From Archegozetes longisetosus (lineage: Eukaryota > Arthropoda > Arachnida > Sarcoptiformes > Trhypochthoniidae): a DNA stretch of 64,000 nt. The position numbers were made by a program, and so were the translations under genes. The stretch lies in contig JAEMBT020000004.1 of assembly GCA_018873245.2 (NCBI GenBank), positions 12,966,418 to 13,030,417 of the forward strand, written 5' to 3'. Below are positions 23,901 to 38,000 of the stretch, piece after piece. Within the stretch, counting starts at the first letter, position 1, and each line of letters begins with the position of its first letter. The notes beneath the pieces are model-generated. The model was not told the origin of the DNA. It worked only from the letters and a program-made list of their open reading frames with translations, and searched no databases.

Positions 23901-26900
23901 ATAGATGGCAAATGGTTTTTACTTTTTTTTAAAATGGGCGGAGAATTCAAATGTCAAAGGATTTTAAATATCAAATCGTAGTTTAGCTATAAAATCGACC
24001 CTTTTATCGATTTTTGATATGCAAAACACATAAACGGTTGAATATGAAATCGAGGCGGAGAGAGATATAGACAGAAGAGAAAGGACTGAAAGAGAAACAG
24101 AAAATAAGAATATTTTAAAATTGAAAAATCGATTGAAAGGAAGGCTTTGCGCAAAGTTGATGTCACAAATTGGATATATTTTTAGCGAGCGAATGGGTGA
24201 AAAGTGAAGTCTGTAAAGTCTGCATCGCTTGCATTATAGCGCATTTTATGCATCCAATAATAAACGAGATGAGGAAGTGTTACACATATAACACAGTTTA
24301 AAATATATATAAAATGACATTCTTTATAATGGAGTCATGTTTTTAAGTATAACTTATGACAATCCATTACAATGTTATGCTATTGTTATGTGACCACCAA
24401 AATAGTCAATACTTCCTCAATTTGCGTTTTTCAATATAAAAGAATATAAAATATCGCGTGTCATCGACTATACAATAAGCAAACTCAATACTCATATAAA
24501 TCTTCACATAACAAAATCAATTTTACTTAAAAATATCCCAAATAATTTTATTTCATGGATATTCCCCAGTTTTAGGCTATTTTCTATTTAATCTAGCGAT
24601 CAAATTTAAATAGGTTTTCAATATTTATGCAAAAAATAGGAAATGCTTCTCATCAGAGTGATAGACATAGTTCCAGAAAAATGAGACGAGACATTTCAGT
24701 TTAATAAGTATTGTTTAAAATACTCGGATCAAAATATAAGCTCCATTTTGATACTATGCCAACTCAAGTGATTAATTACAATAAAGCCCAGCGAAATTTT
24801 AATACTATTAATAATGGTATTGATTTTAGCAAAATGTGAAATACATTTTGATTGCATAACATAGTCTATATGTATATTTTATTCTTATCTCAAAAACTTG
24901 TCCGTATTGTAATACCAATGCTTAATGCCAAGTAAGTGCACTCCTGAGTGCATCAAAGCATAGATACGGCACGTATAGGGAATAAAATGAAGACAATTGA
25001 ATAGATTTAATGTTGAAGTTGATGTATAGATGATTTATACCTAACGGAAATAAATTAGATAGGAGATGCAAAATTTTTTGCCTATAATCAAATAGTCTTC
25101 TGTTTGAAGAAAAAAGAGAAACAAAATTCATTTCAAGTGCATTACTTAATTGGCAAATTGATTAATTACATTTAAATAAATAATTTCTTAGTGAAAGACA
25201 GTTAATTAGTTTAAGCAATAGAGAAGAATAGCAATTGTGGATGGTTTGGCTCAGTATCGAAAGACTAAGCAGATGGAAACGCGTCCAACATTAAGTATAC
25301 AATAGGAATGTAAAATTCTCTTATTTAATGTCTATCCCAAATGCAATGTGTCGATGCAGCTAATCATGATGTAGTGGTCCATTCATTGACCACCGATTTT
25401 ATCACCATAGCAACTATGAATCAGTACATCCATTGCTTTGAGTATTTGACACTATTATATAACGCGTACTGCGAAGCATTACAATCAAATAGAGGTGCAA
25501 TTCAAGTAAATAGTTTTAAAAAGTCTAAAGTACAGCTAATCAAAAGCTCCACTCAATTCAAGTAAACTTGAAAACACGTTCAAAGTTACTTATATTAGAG
25601 TGATTCAGTTCATAGAAACACAAATCTTACAATTTACACATTCAGAAGTGATTTCAGTTTTTTAATAAAAAGTTTTATTCGATAAAGTATAAAAGTATAA
25701 AAATCATAAGAGAATAGTGCTCACAAACAACAAATATTTAAGGCTTTCCACTGCTCACATAAATGGTTAGTTCAATTAATCGCACCTAAAACAACTCTTC
25801 AATAATGGCAATAGGAATAAGAATATTATGGGCAATTTTGCGAATCAATTTCCATAAATCGGCACTCGAAAGTCCAAATTCTGACTCTGATTTTAAACTG
25901 ACTTCTATCTTTATTGATATTTTTAATATAAGAAAAATGTCGAAATCACATTCTTTGAAGAATAAATATGAAATCAATCTTTGGATGAAAGGCACTTATT
26001 TCTTATATGTTGAGCTTTTAAGAAATATAAAAAGCCGTATTTCCGAAAAAGTTAAGGCTCTGGTTAAGAATAAAAATAAGAAAATGCAATTTTATCTATA
26101 ATAAATGAAGGAAAGGGATCGAAAAAATTGTGAATCATAATTATAGTGAATTAGTGGCAAACCATGAATAGAATTGAGATTCCATTATTCACTAGTGATC
26201 AATTCTTTTACAACAAAAAAAGTGAGTGAACCAAATCAGGATATCATCAAAAGAAATACATAGAAAAGCGTTCATAAAAATTCTTTATGATAGAAATATA
26301 TGGTTTGCTTCGACTAATACTAAACGTATGCAATGCAATAGTGATGAATGCGTTCCAATTGTATGCAATGCTCGAGACTCGATCGGTAATGCAATACACG
26401 ATTTGATGGCCAGCATTCAGTCTCATCACAATAAAGGATTTGAATCGAAGTCTATCACCAATTTCTATGCTATTTCTCTTCATTGCAATCTTGCATTCAT
26501 TCTTTTGTCATTGACTTTAGATTCAGACTCACACTTATATTCTCTGGTCTCGTCTGTTATACTAAAAAGACGCGAATATCGCACGCATAGAGACATGAAT
26601 TGACACTCACTTCTCACTCCTCACTCCTCTCTCACCCGAACGCTCGTTCATACCCACACTCAGACGTATGCACGCTGAGACTTTAACACTAAGCTAAAAA
26701 TGCTCGCATAGTCTGATTAATTCAATCTTCTAGTTTTGCAATGTTCCTCTGTTTCTCTCTTTTTTCGCTCATTCTTTTTGATGTAGTCTATGGTAAATAC
26801 TTTGGTATATAAGATCCAATTTCAGCGAATGCTGCAATTCTCCATCTTTCAAGATAACAAATGAATTTTTTCTCTTTGGTAGCAAATACTTTCATCTATT

Positions 26901-29900
26901 CGTATTTTCATATGGAATTACATATAATCAAAGACTACTCAACTGCACCAAAATTCACTGAAACAATGGCTATAAATAACTAATAGGTTTTGTATTGAAA
27001 TTTGAGCGATGCCAGCAGTGAATCTTTGATAATACCATTAGTATTTATCCTTTATTTATTTAGACATTTAATGCTTACTGACATAATCTTAATTTAGTTT
27101 TTCTAATTAATTATCTTTAATTTTGTTGGTTTAAGATAATTCACAATAAATACTATTTATTTGGTTTCTTACCTAAAGAGAAAAAACAATAAGGAACAAT
27201 TGGATAAGTGGACAAAATAAAGTAAGTTAACGGTAACGCTAAGTCAAGTTAACGCTTACAAAAGCGGTCACCAAAAAAGCAAAGCTGATTGTCCATAAGG
27301 GATCAATTGGCAGATGAAGCCACTAATGAAGGCTAACATTACTGAAGGACAACTATACAGTACCGACTACTCTCACAACTGAACACATTATAACAATAAA
27401 ACACTTAAATTAGTTGACAAAAACTCAATATTACGGCCAATCAGAAAGTGGCTCAGCTCTGAGGCATTCTATTTAAATCGAATAATTTGATTAGTAGAGT
27501 AATAAAGAAAAATTAATTTGTCTGTAAATGGTTATGAAGACATAAATGCTATAATAACAGGAGTATATTTCATCGTAAACAGTGTAGAACTAATATTTGT
27601 ACAAATACCTCAAATGAGATAAGCCTTAAAAAGTGAGACAATATCTATTGAGGCTTTGATTGAGCTGAACATTCAGAGAAAAAAGATGAAAAAGACCAGA
27701 GAAAAAATACAGATCGCAATTAGGAAGCGATTAATTTGTCCGAAGTGACAGCAAACTATGCGATCCATCACTGACTCTTCCCTTTAGCCTTTATTCTCTT
27801 ATAGCCAAATACGTACTGCTACTCATTTTGATGCCTTTGGGAATATCTCGCGAGCCATATTGCTATTGCTATTGCTTTCTTATTATCATCAGAGATAAGT
27901 TACAGCATTTACAAGCAATCGGTTTTGACTGTTAGCCACACCAACTTCAAGAGACGGAGCGGTTTAACTGAACTGACCGTTACTTATGAGCGCAATTAGT
28001 GAATCTGTTTCTCCCTTCCGGCAAAAAAGTAGGGCAAACAATAAAGAACCAAAGACTGAATAAAGGAGTTAAAGTACAAAAGTGGGTAATTATAATGAAA
28101 TAGCGATACAATTTATACGATCAAATTGTAAGGCCAAAATATAAGTTCTGTCTATTGCAATAATGAATTGCTTTTAGTACTGCATCCAAATAGTAATTAT
28201 TATTGTAAATTGCAGAACAAACTCCTATTTCGTACGGTCTTTGTTTTTTCACTTTTTTACCATCAAACAAATATATATTTTCTCTGAATTTCTAGTCAAA
28301 CTTGACCTTAAGGTTATACGGGTTGCTTCGCTTTAAAATACAATTAAAATTTGTTTATGGACAAACGTTTCTGCTCGAAACAACATATATTGTAACCTTA
28401 ATTGCTGGCAGAGAGTACACATTTTCAGTCATTCAACAATATCAGATAAACCTATAATAATAAAGTGGCAAATTCTAAAATTTGATTCGTTTCAAATTAG
28501 ACGACTAAATATTTGGTTATCACACTGTTGTTCAATTTTATAATTAGAGCAAATCTATAATTTAATCAGTCAATTAAATCAAAACTCTGGAACTCATTTT
28601 CCAAAATAAGTTTGAGCTCTGAAATGAATGATTTTTTCTCATACAAATGGGTGCCATTGCATACGATAAGAGAAGAACTGACCTCTAACTCAAGATGTGA
28701 TAAACATTTCTCGATAATTTTGCTCAGAGATAGATTTTCGTTAATCGAGTGCAAACCTAAACATCTTAATTAGAGAAAATTTGATGGAGATCTAAGAGAA
28801 GATCTGGTGAGTCGTCATTATGTCATGCGATTAAGACTTATTGCTGAAGGAAATTATTGAATAAATGACTACAAATTCTATGAAAAGTAGTCACATCTGA
28901 ACTTTTGAAGAATTCTAGAGAACATTTTTCTATTTTAATGAGCCAACATTTTCAAAGTGAAATCAATTTTACTGACTCAAGTTTGTCATTTCAATTCAAG
29001 TGATTAAACAAATTTTGTGTGTCCTTAAAACTGAAAAATAAAATAACTTACATAAAGAAGTGTTTTATCTCAATTTGTGTCATTAAAAAGCTAGCATTCG
29101 ATGCCACTGATAATGATTGCACTATATATTTATACAATTGCATTAAAAATATTTAAGTCGAATGCATTTACTTTATTACTGGTTTGATCGGAGGAATGCA
29201 AACGGCCTTATTATATATGCCAATATAAATGGACTCTAAACTAGAAGAAAAGCGAGAAAGTGATTGCAGCGGCATAATAGTCAACCTAAAGCTTATCTCA
29301 ATTACAGGCATAATAACTTATGCAACTTCGGGGAGTCCTTACTTAATGGCCGACATTTATTTTCTAAGGATTATCCCTCTATTTTATAAGTAATGTTCTT
29401 CGTTTGCCATCATTAAATTAAATTCGTGGCGTTCAGATCAAAATTTCAATAGTCTCAATTTTAGCATCACTCAAGTCATCAAATTTGCGTTTAAGGCCAA
29501 ACCTATTAACAACTTTGAAAAAATAGAAAATGATTTCTCACATTAAGCATCCTTTAATTATTTGACCTTTTGAAAGCTATCGAAAGCTATCTCTAGTTTT
29601 CATCTATTTTTCTTCTAATTAAAAACAAAAAAATAACCAAAGCCTAACAGTCGAGATAATTAATAGAATAGACATCAATTGTTATTCAATAGTGAAGATC
29701 CCTTTAAGTTGCTTTCAAATAGTAAATAGTATTATCAAATTGACTTTTACTCTTTTATCTTCGAAAAATTGAACATTAAACATGTTATAAGAATAAATTA
29801 TAGTAACAAAACTTGTTATCATGATTTCGGTTTTTTAACGAGAACGAATAGAGCTTTAAATTATTGGGTTCCAAGTATTACACAAAATTCAAAATTTAAA

Positions 29901-31381
29901 TATTTGTAAATTTACTTAATAGGAGTGGAAACGAAGCTTAATCCCAAATGGAGACAATTATATTTAGATTAAATCGATGTTCAACTCTAATCTTAAGTAG
30001 AGTTTATACCTCTCGCAAGATATTTTTATCTCTCACTCATCACTTGTAGGTGTGATTAGCTTTAGTTGTAATACACGCTATGGGTCACAACATTTGATGG
30101 ATGAACCCAACTATGATAATTGAAGTGTGAGAAAGAAGTAGAGACACAAAAAATACATCGCGTAATACATGAAAACATAAATATAGTTATGTTGATGGAA
30201 CTCAAATTGTAATATGTATGATATGTATGCCTCTCCTATGTTTATACAACTAATGCTAACACTATATAGTAGTATCATCTCAATGATGCTTCTGTCAAAA
30301 AATGTCACTTTGACCGATGGTCTCTCATCTGTTATTCCATCAAAATGATATTAACAACTCATGTCCGACAGTCCAACTGACACTTACCAATAGATAATTT
30401 CTTAGGAGAACACAAAAATGCACTAAAATGTGTGAGAATATGAGGTTAGAGTTAGCCATACATTCATAGCAGCACATACTTAATGCTTCATTTACTACTA
30501 ATTAATGATTTATTTTCAGAGATCTGCTCAACAGGAATAAGATATTTCAAGAAAAATAGATTCCGCAAACTCGAACTATTCAAAGTGTTTCTCCTTATGT
30601 TTATTAATTTGGCTTTAGATTTAATTGCAACTTTCAAATTATTTGATTGTGTGACCAAATCTTAAAAGTAATTCTAGGAATCGTTTCAAACTCAAGGTTA
30701 AAGTTATAGAATAACAATTGTTCAAATTTATTTTTAAATCGGCCGCATCTGCTGTTTTAATGACTGAAAATTACATTCAGGATTAAATGAATGCTATCAT
30801 ATTTGATCTGTTCTAACAAACAGAAGCTGCTCTTTCCCCAGGGCTTCGATAAATGCTCAAAATTGACAACCAAAATAGTATGAATAAAATGCTATTTGAA
30901 CCAAACGAAAGAATTAGGATCTATAACAGAAGAATCGGTAATCGAGAATTAGAAAGTCGTCGAATACTTGAAAATCACTTAAATGGCATCCCTTTAGGTA
31001 TCATTTAGAAAATAGGATACTTCAGAAAATTGATAGTGACTCAATTGAATGATCTGAACTTATTTGCCAACTCCTACTACAAGTTAGCTTTCTAATGAGC
31101 TGATAAATTATTTTTTTTGTTGCAGAGTAATGGCTATGGCTGTCACAAACTATATTTTACAGTAAACTAAATATTTGCTGAACTAAATTTTATTCATGCC
31201 CCACTTTCGATAGCAATTTAGTGAATATAGATTAGGTTTGTTTACATAATTTAATTAAAAACTTAAACGATTGAATAAAATGCAATCAATTTTGTTATCT
31301 GCAAATATTTGCAGCAAAATTCATATGTTTTATAAGGAAAGGAAAATGTGACAGCTCCGAATCTCAGCTTTTTCAATATAG
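14951..31381. other. Gene-poor AT-rich stretch, 16 kb
   Basis: No recognised gene, RNA gene or transposon. Three + strand open frames lie in series: 25341-25565 (74 aa), 25805-26101 (98 aa) and 26226-26603 (125 codons; first ATG at 26328 gives 91 aa). Their lengths are near chance and they match nothing I know. A pyrimidine-rich run of CTCACTCC-type units sits near 26606-26636. A minus-strand frame of 94 codons at 14924-15208 has one hydrophobic stretch but no recognisable identity. Confidence 0.5.
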
Positions 31382-31942
31382 AGATTAGTAGATACGAAGA
31401 AAAGAGTCGACAAAACTCAAATTTACGATTATATATATACCGACTGGCTATCGAAAATAAGTAGATATTATGTATTGAAATTGAGGAGCAATAAAATATC
31501 CATAAATATGAGTTTGATTCGACTGCCAGTTTCGAGACCTAAACATGTTTTATGTAAGAGAGAAGTTGAGGATTTCTTTCATTCTGATTCTGTTTGGAAT
31601 CTCTCTCCTTTCTCTCTCTTACTCTCTCTGGTAGTGTTCGCAGCGACTCTCTCCCATAATGTGATGTATTATTATGCAGTAAGTAAGTTGAAACTTGAAA
31701 GTATGAAAAAAATAGTGAAGTTAGAAGTCAGAAGTAATACTATTGCAAGTATTAGGAACAGTATGCGCACTGAATTTGGGAGTCCAATTTCGAGGAAATG
31801 GCTCCCAAATAGATGGACTTCAATTTGGAATTCCAAAGGAGGCGTTCAACTTTTTTCTCATCTCTTATACGCTTCTTTTACTTCTTTTAACTTATTACAG
31901 TATTACGTAATTCAACTATTTTCTGGTACATACATAGCATGA
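31382..31942 (+). CDS. Longest stop-free frame of the desert (186 codons; ATG at 31508 gives 144 aa), unknown product
   Basis: The frame is open from after TAG at 31379-31381 to TGA at 31940-31942. From the ATG at 31508 it reads 144 residues (MSLIRLPVSRPKH...). Residues about 32-58 form one hydrophobic segment (LSPFSLLLSLVVFAATLS), probably membrane-spanning. Basic stretches follow (KLKLESMKKIVK) and a second, weaker hydrophobic end. For AT-rich DNA this length is unlikely by chance, on a rough estimate from stop-codon frequency. However, part of it is CT-rich (31600-31660), which lowers the stop rate. No family recognised. It could be a real exon, a young gene or a decayed coding relic. Confidence 0.25.
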   Translation, partial: RLVDTKKRVDKTQIYDYIYTDWLSKISRYYVLKLRSNKISINMSLIRLPVSRPKHVLCKREVEDFFHSDSVWNLSPFSLLLSLVVFAATLSHNVMYYYAVSKLKLESMKKIVKLEVRSNTIASIRNSMRTEFGSPISRKWLPNRWTSIWNSKGGVQLFSHLLYASFTSFNLLQYYVIQLFSGTYIA

Positions 31943-33074
31943 ATATATTTTTTGCCTAAAAGGAGAGAACAAAATGTAGAAATCATATTACCATAACATT
32001 AAATTACATTACAAAAAGTCGCCGAAGATAAAAGTTGACAGTATTTTATATTATCATCATCTCATCTCTCATCAAAGCCTGTTTGCCGTTTGGCTGTCAT
32101 TTGACTAGTCAGTCGTGTTTCTATCGACAGTTTTTATTCATTAAACTACAAGTACATAAACTTATACTCTATATAAAACGTATTTACCGTCAAATTCCCA
32201 GAATATTAATGTTTATCAGTCTAAAACCAACTTATCACTTCAATTATATAAAAATCTAAATGCATAAAATTACAATTTAAACTACTTATATCGTATCTTA
32301 TTTTTTAAATTAAATGTCAAATTCTTTTAAAACTTGAATACATTAAAATTTCTCAAATGAGTAAAAAACTCCTACAAAAACCTAAAAATCATTTTGAAAA
32401 ATTTCTCTATGTCATTTTGTAAGACTTTACTATAAACCAAAACATCTTAAACCTGTATTAGTAACTTTGGATAGTTTAAAGTTGTATTAAAAATATAAAT
32501 ACAGGTTTATTTATACAGATACCACGAAAAGATATTGTCATACAGTTTAGTTCAATATTGAAAGCATTTAAATGATGATCACTTTAAAACTCAGTTCAAA
32601 TCATTTGATCAGCCATTAAATCAAAATACATCAGTTTCGTTCGTCAATTAATTTAATAAATTTGAATCAAATAAATTCAATGTTAATATATGAACTAAAT
32701 TTGATACCAAATGTTTCAATGTAATTGTATTGTTCTAATGCGTTCATTTGATTTCGACAAAATAAAGAAAGATATCATTTCAAATTTATTGATAATCAAA
32801 TTAATCCTCTATTTTAAAAGCATTCGTCAAACAAACGAGAAATAAAAGTAAAAACTAGTCAATCAATTCCAGAACGTATTAAAGATTGTTAACACTTAAC
32901 AAAAAAAAATCCTGATATCCATTTAAAGTTGACAAGTGATTACAAGTATGGCTTTGGTTTCATTGGTTTCATGGCATTCGTGGCACAATTATCTCCATTG
33001 ACAAAATGTCTTGAGAGCGTTGAGCGTTATTAAGTTATCAGGTTATCATCAGAGTGTTGTTCATTTTTTGTGCA

Positions 33075-33076
<2 letters not shown>
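31943..33076. other. AT-rich stretch without recognisable features
   Basis: Nothing coding recognised. A 74-codon + strand frame at 32035-32259 has random-looking composition. Confidence 0.6.

Positions 33077-33114
<38 letters not shown>
33077..33114. repeat. (TC)19 microsatellite
   Basis: 38 nt of uninterrupted TC, about 190 bp upstream of the ATG at 33304. Confidence 0.97.
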
Positions 33115-33118
<4 letters not shown>

Positions 33119-33303
33119 CTCACACATAGTTAGTATGAGTACAGTCTAGAGCGCTATATTTGTTAGAGAGATCGTCCTTTTATTATGTCTCTTTGCTCTC
33201 TTATTTTTTGTTCTACGGAGAAATGTAGTTTCAAACTGGACACAGACATCGACAGCAAGTTTTATCGATTGGTGATTGATTTTTGTGAAAACTGTGCGAT
33301 TAT

Positions 33304-33504
33304 ATGCGTGTGCCCTTTGAGATAATACTAAAGTTTACTTCTCTTTTAGCGAATACACATCCAGTAGTTGATCATCAGCAGCAGCCAAAGAGAAAAAATC
33401 AAAGTATTGCTCATTCCTCATCCAAACTATACTATACTTCACAATTTATTGTTTATCTCACAAGCATCGACTTAAAGGATATAACTAGAGAGAAAAAAAA
33501 GTAG
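33304..33504 (+). CDS. Candidate small secreted or first-exon ORF (66 aa), unknown function
   Basis: A true ATG opens MRVPFEIILKFTSLLANTHP. The N terminus has a basic-hydrophobic character reminiscent of a signal peptide, though short. A glutamine- and lysine-rich segment follows (HQQQPKRKNQS), then a hydrophilic basic tail ending REKKK and TAG. The TC tract upstream and a GC-richer leader could be promoter-like. Length alone is within chance, and no family is recognised. Confidence 0.12.
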   Translation: MRVPFEIILKFTSLLANTHPVVDHQQQPKRKNQSIAHSSSKLYYTSQFIVYLTSIDLKDITREKKK

Positions 33505-35050
33505 AATACGATCCGCATTCAAGTGGACTTTTGGCGATACGCTTATGATAGAAATAAAATGAGAGGAATTAAGCCATAGTAAAGTAATTCTCGTAAAGGC
33601 AGAATCAGAAGTCACTTGTAAAGTATCAACTTATCCTCACATGCATTTCCATTCGCTCGCAAGTGCCCACTATTGAAAACTATCTCTTATTGAAACTCCA
33701 TTAGTATATGCTTTAGTGGACATTACAAAACGTTGACTCTCAATACGATAGGACAGCGTCGCACTGAATTTTCATTCATCTCAATTGTCACACATTTTGC
33801 TGCCATCGCCAGAATTTAGGAGAAATGAGAAAAATCTTGGAGCAAAACTTTTTTATTTTGTTTGCTAGTCGTGAGACTTTAATATATTTTATAAGCGAAC
33901 AGTTGACAAGTCAGCGCTCAGTTAAGGGCTATTGATTAAAAGCGAGAAAAAAGAATGAACTAATGCTAACGGCCAATATATCCCTTAAGGTATTCTGCAA
34001 ATAGTGTATTGGGAATGAGGCTAAGAATGGACAATGGCTTCTACTAGGAATTAGAATGAGAGAGAAGAATAAGAGAATAGCAGAATCAGATCGAATGAGA
34101 GAAACACTGCCTATGCTCTGAGAGCATCTCCTTTTTTCTTATTGTTCACGTCAAAGTTTCAGTATAGAGAATATGTCCAATATAAGGAATATAAAACAAA
34201 ACGGTCTGATGAGAGCAATAAACTTAAATTATTGGTGTTCAGCACACAAATGATTAGAGAGCTATGTTATAAATAGTCTGCCGGACTGGTCATAAAAATC
34301 ACATGCATTTCCATTCAAGGAATACAAGTTGGGAGGACTCAGGACTCAGTAGAGAGACATTCATAATTTTATGAGTGACATTAAATGTAGGCTCCCTTTG
34401 ATGCTTATGGCTTATAATACTTACATGTGATATGCTTATTATGATAAATCTGTGGTCAGCGGTCATTCCAATGAGTTCCTTAGAGATTCTACTCAACACT
34501 GATTATTATGTTCATAACTAGTACGAGAGACAGAGATCGCAAACTCAATGGGAAAAAGTCTCGTCTCATTTTCATATCTGGTTATTAAGTATGAATCATA
34601 ATATCTAAAAATGAATTCAGTTTCTTTCTTAAAGTGTTCGTCAGATTAGACTTCAACTAGATATGTCAGGGACTTGTTTCAGCAAGTGTACGATACACTA
34701 AAGCCTATAATATAGAGGCAAATAATAAGATTGCATGAAAATATTTATATTTTCAATATAAGAAAGTCTTGTTCTCCACTTTGTTCATCATATATAACAT
34801 AATTCACTATTCATGCAAACATAAAATGCTGAAACTTGGAAAAAGTGCCGTTTCTATGGAGATTGAATCCGTGCAAATGTATTACAAGCAAAGTATTATA
34901 AGTATTATAACTATTATAATGCATCATTTCATGCAGACTGACCGCCACAACAATTCCTATTCTGACTTTTATTCTTCTTTGATGCTCGGATTCAAAGCAC
35001 AAATGACCAAAACATACTATATTTGCATTACTTATACGGAATAAGTTTAG

Positions 35051-35098
<48 letters not shown>

Positions 35099-38000
35099 AG
35101 AGATCATTGAATGTAATGCAAAACATTAAATCTCTGACTAACATATTTGTAGTTTTCGTTTGAGTAAATTTGATTTCGTAATTTGATGATCCCAACAAAA
35201 AAAGCAAATAGTGAATTAATAATGGCTCAATGATTGAAATAGAAAAGACCAGTAAAACCAAGAATAAGAAGATTGGCCCGAAACTGCCATGAGCTTAGAG
35301 AAAATGATTCATTCACTTTAGTTTACTCATCGACTGCTATGGCGGCATCCATTGGAACTATTTATAGGGACTCTAAACTTTAAAGGCAAACAGACACCAA
35401 ATACAACACTGCTTTGCTTTTAAAATGATTAATGCATTTAACATTTGATCCTTTCTCGCAAAACCAATCGAATATTGACTTCTTGATGGATACTTAAATA
35501 GATTTGCATTTGAATGTGGTTTGAGCGACCGAGTTAAGCGCAACAGGCTCTACGATCGAGTAATAGTTTGAAATTTATCATTTTCAAAAAATAATAGGCA
35601 AAAAAATTCGTAGCAAATGATTCTTTCACTCAATTTCTCTGAAAATGATACTCAGGTGGCAATAAAGTTAACTCATAGCAGTCGTGCGAAGAATACATAT
35701 TACTAGGAATGCTATCCCTCTCGCGAAACAAATATTTTGAACATTTTGCCACCGAAACACTACTGGATCGCATGTGCATAAAAAGCTTTTTTTGTGCATC
35801 ACTTTTTGCTATTAAGATGAACTCAAATTTAACAAACACGGCATTTGGCATTAACTCACATAAATTGTGATGTGGGGCTAAAATGGCTCTTAACGTGATT
35901 TATAGTTACATGCATTGTAGCCCCTCATAAGTTTCTCTATATATTCTTTATCATCAGTGAAATGTTTTTCATAATACAGTCAAATGTAAAGTCTCGACCA
36001 TTGCTTTATTAGATCAATGATCCGCTATGCAGTTGCAAAACAGAAACAACATAATATTTCATGAAACATAAATCTTATTATAAAATTACAATACATTTAG
36101 TTTCAATACTTATTTCTCCCTTTTAAGAGAATCACTACAAACTAATTTAACCTAATCGTGAACAATCATAGTTTTAACTTTCGAATCGAAGCTAACGAAA
36201 CATTGATCATTAATTAATTGATCAATTTGCAGATTATTTCTTATAGATAAATACACAAAACTGTAGTCTTGTTAATAAAAAAATGTAGCTGTTCGAGTAA
36301 TGTACTTAATCGGTAATGAGTGCACTATAAAAGCTAGAAGGGCAAAATATCAAAATAAAAAGATCGCATTATTCTGTTTGTCTACTGCAAGTTTACTGCA
36401 TATTACAAGTTGCAGCACTTAATACTGCTATTTATTTCTTTTAAATGTATTTAACGTTTCAATTTACTTGAATTAATAAATGCTTTCAACTGAGTTTGAC
36501 ACGTGAAAAATGCGCTTTTACTCTAGTATTAGCTCAATATATCAAGCACTCTTGTACTTCAATCGACATTAATGGCCATTTATAAGAATAGCATAACTAA
36601 TAGCGATCTTCAGTTTTAAGCACTCAAGAATAGCCCCTCATTTCTAATTTGATTGCTTCCAATAAATTTTCATATAATTAATTTGATTTCTTACAATTAA
36701 TTCGCATTGGCGTGAAACAGCTAAACTTTATGAATAAATTAATAATTATCGGTGAATGAACAATCAATTTATGAAAAATTAGGGCATCATTTGCATGAAA
36801 CCAATCGCTGTCATTTATTTACAATCTTTAGCATAAACTTTAAGTTTACCTTTTATGATGAATCCGTTATTCAATGTGATTGTCATGCATTCAAATTATG
36901 AAAGGCTGCAAAAAATAAGTCTCACGTTTAGTGATTTAGATCCAATGCTTGACAAGCATTCGTTCGATTTCGCAACGATTGTCAGTTTTTTGTTTTCGCA
37001 CTTATGTAAAGTTCAATCAATATTTGAGAAACAATTTTTCTCCTATGAAAGTTACGATAATTTAACACTTTTTCACTCTGAAACTGGGCTTCAACGAGGT
37101 TTTTCGAAGGTGTGGTTGAGTTAACAAATAATATATTTTCTAAATGTTTATCAATTTGTCACTTGACTGCAGGTCATGTGTTTGTATAGTCCATATATTG
37201 TTTCATCAAAGCTGTCAATTAAAAAAGAAAATCAATTTTAAAAACAAAATTCAAAATTATATAGAAATATCGCACAGCTATAAACTTCTAGATACACAGA
37301 TTGCAATTCAAATAATTAAATGATTACTGTATAGAAACTATAAGATCAAATTGAATTGGAACAGATGATACCTCTTAAGAAATTTTGTGCGTTCTATAGA
37401 TTAGCTTTTTTGAAATGATTTTGCTCCCAATTCTTTTTTTTTGTAGAAGGTAGTCGTAGAACAAGTTCACTGAATTTCAATTATAACTTCTAAAACATTA
37501 CACAGTAGAGCACATACGCGAAAATACAGATATGAAATCTTCAAATTTTTTGGTATATCATATACATATCAGCGGCGGCTAAAAATCGAAAATGTCAAAC
37601 ACTGGACACAAAAGTTGTCCAATTAATTTCAAACCTGAGGCAATATGAAAAGCGAGAAGTCGACCAAACGCTATGATAATAACACTCAAAACTAGACACT
37701 GAAAGGGAGCGATGGATAGAAAAATATTACTAATACTAAAAAAAAGTCTCAGATATACTGCCGATACGTGTATATAATACACACTCTAAACGCTAGTGGA
37801 AGTAAAATATAAAACTAGTGCAGCAAATAGTAAGCAATAGTAACCAAAAACATAAATTGTATATATAATAATTGACTTATGCCATCCATCCTCAGTCCCT
37901 CCTATTTTGATTTACATGCAAGCTTTTAACATTTTAACTTTTAAACTCTCAGTGATTGTAGTTTTGGGTGGTTTCGTGCATTTATTGGTCCCTTCCTTCT

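Noticed and set aside
25341..26603. Three + strand frames in series as exons of one gene
   Set aside because: No convincing donors or acceptors join them in phase, and their sequences match no family I recognise.
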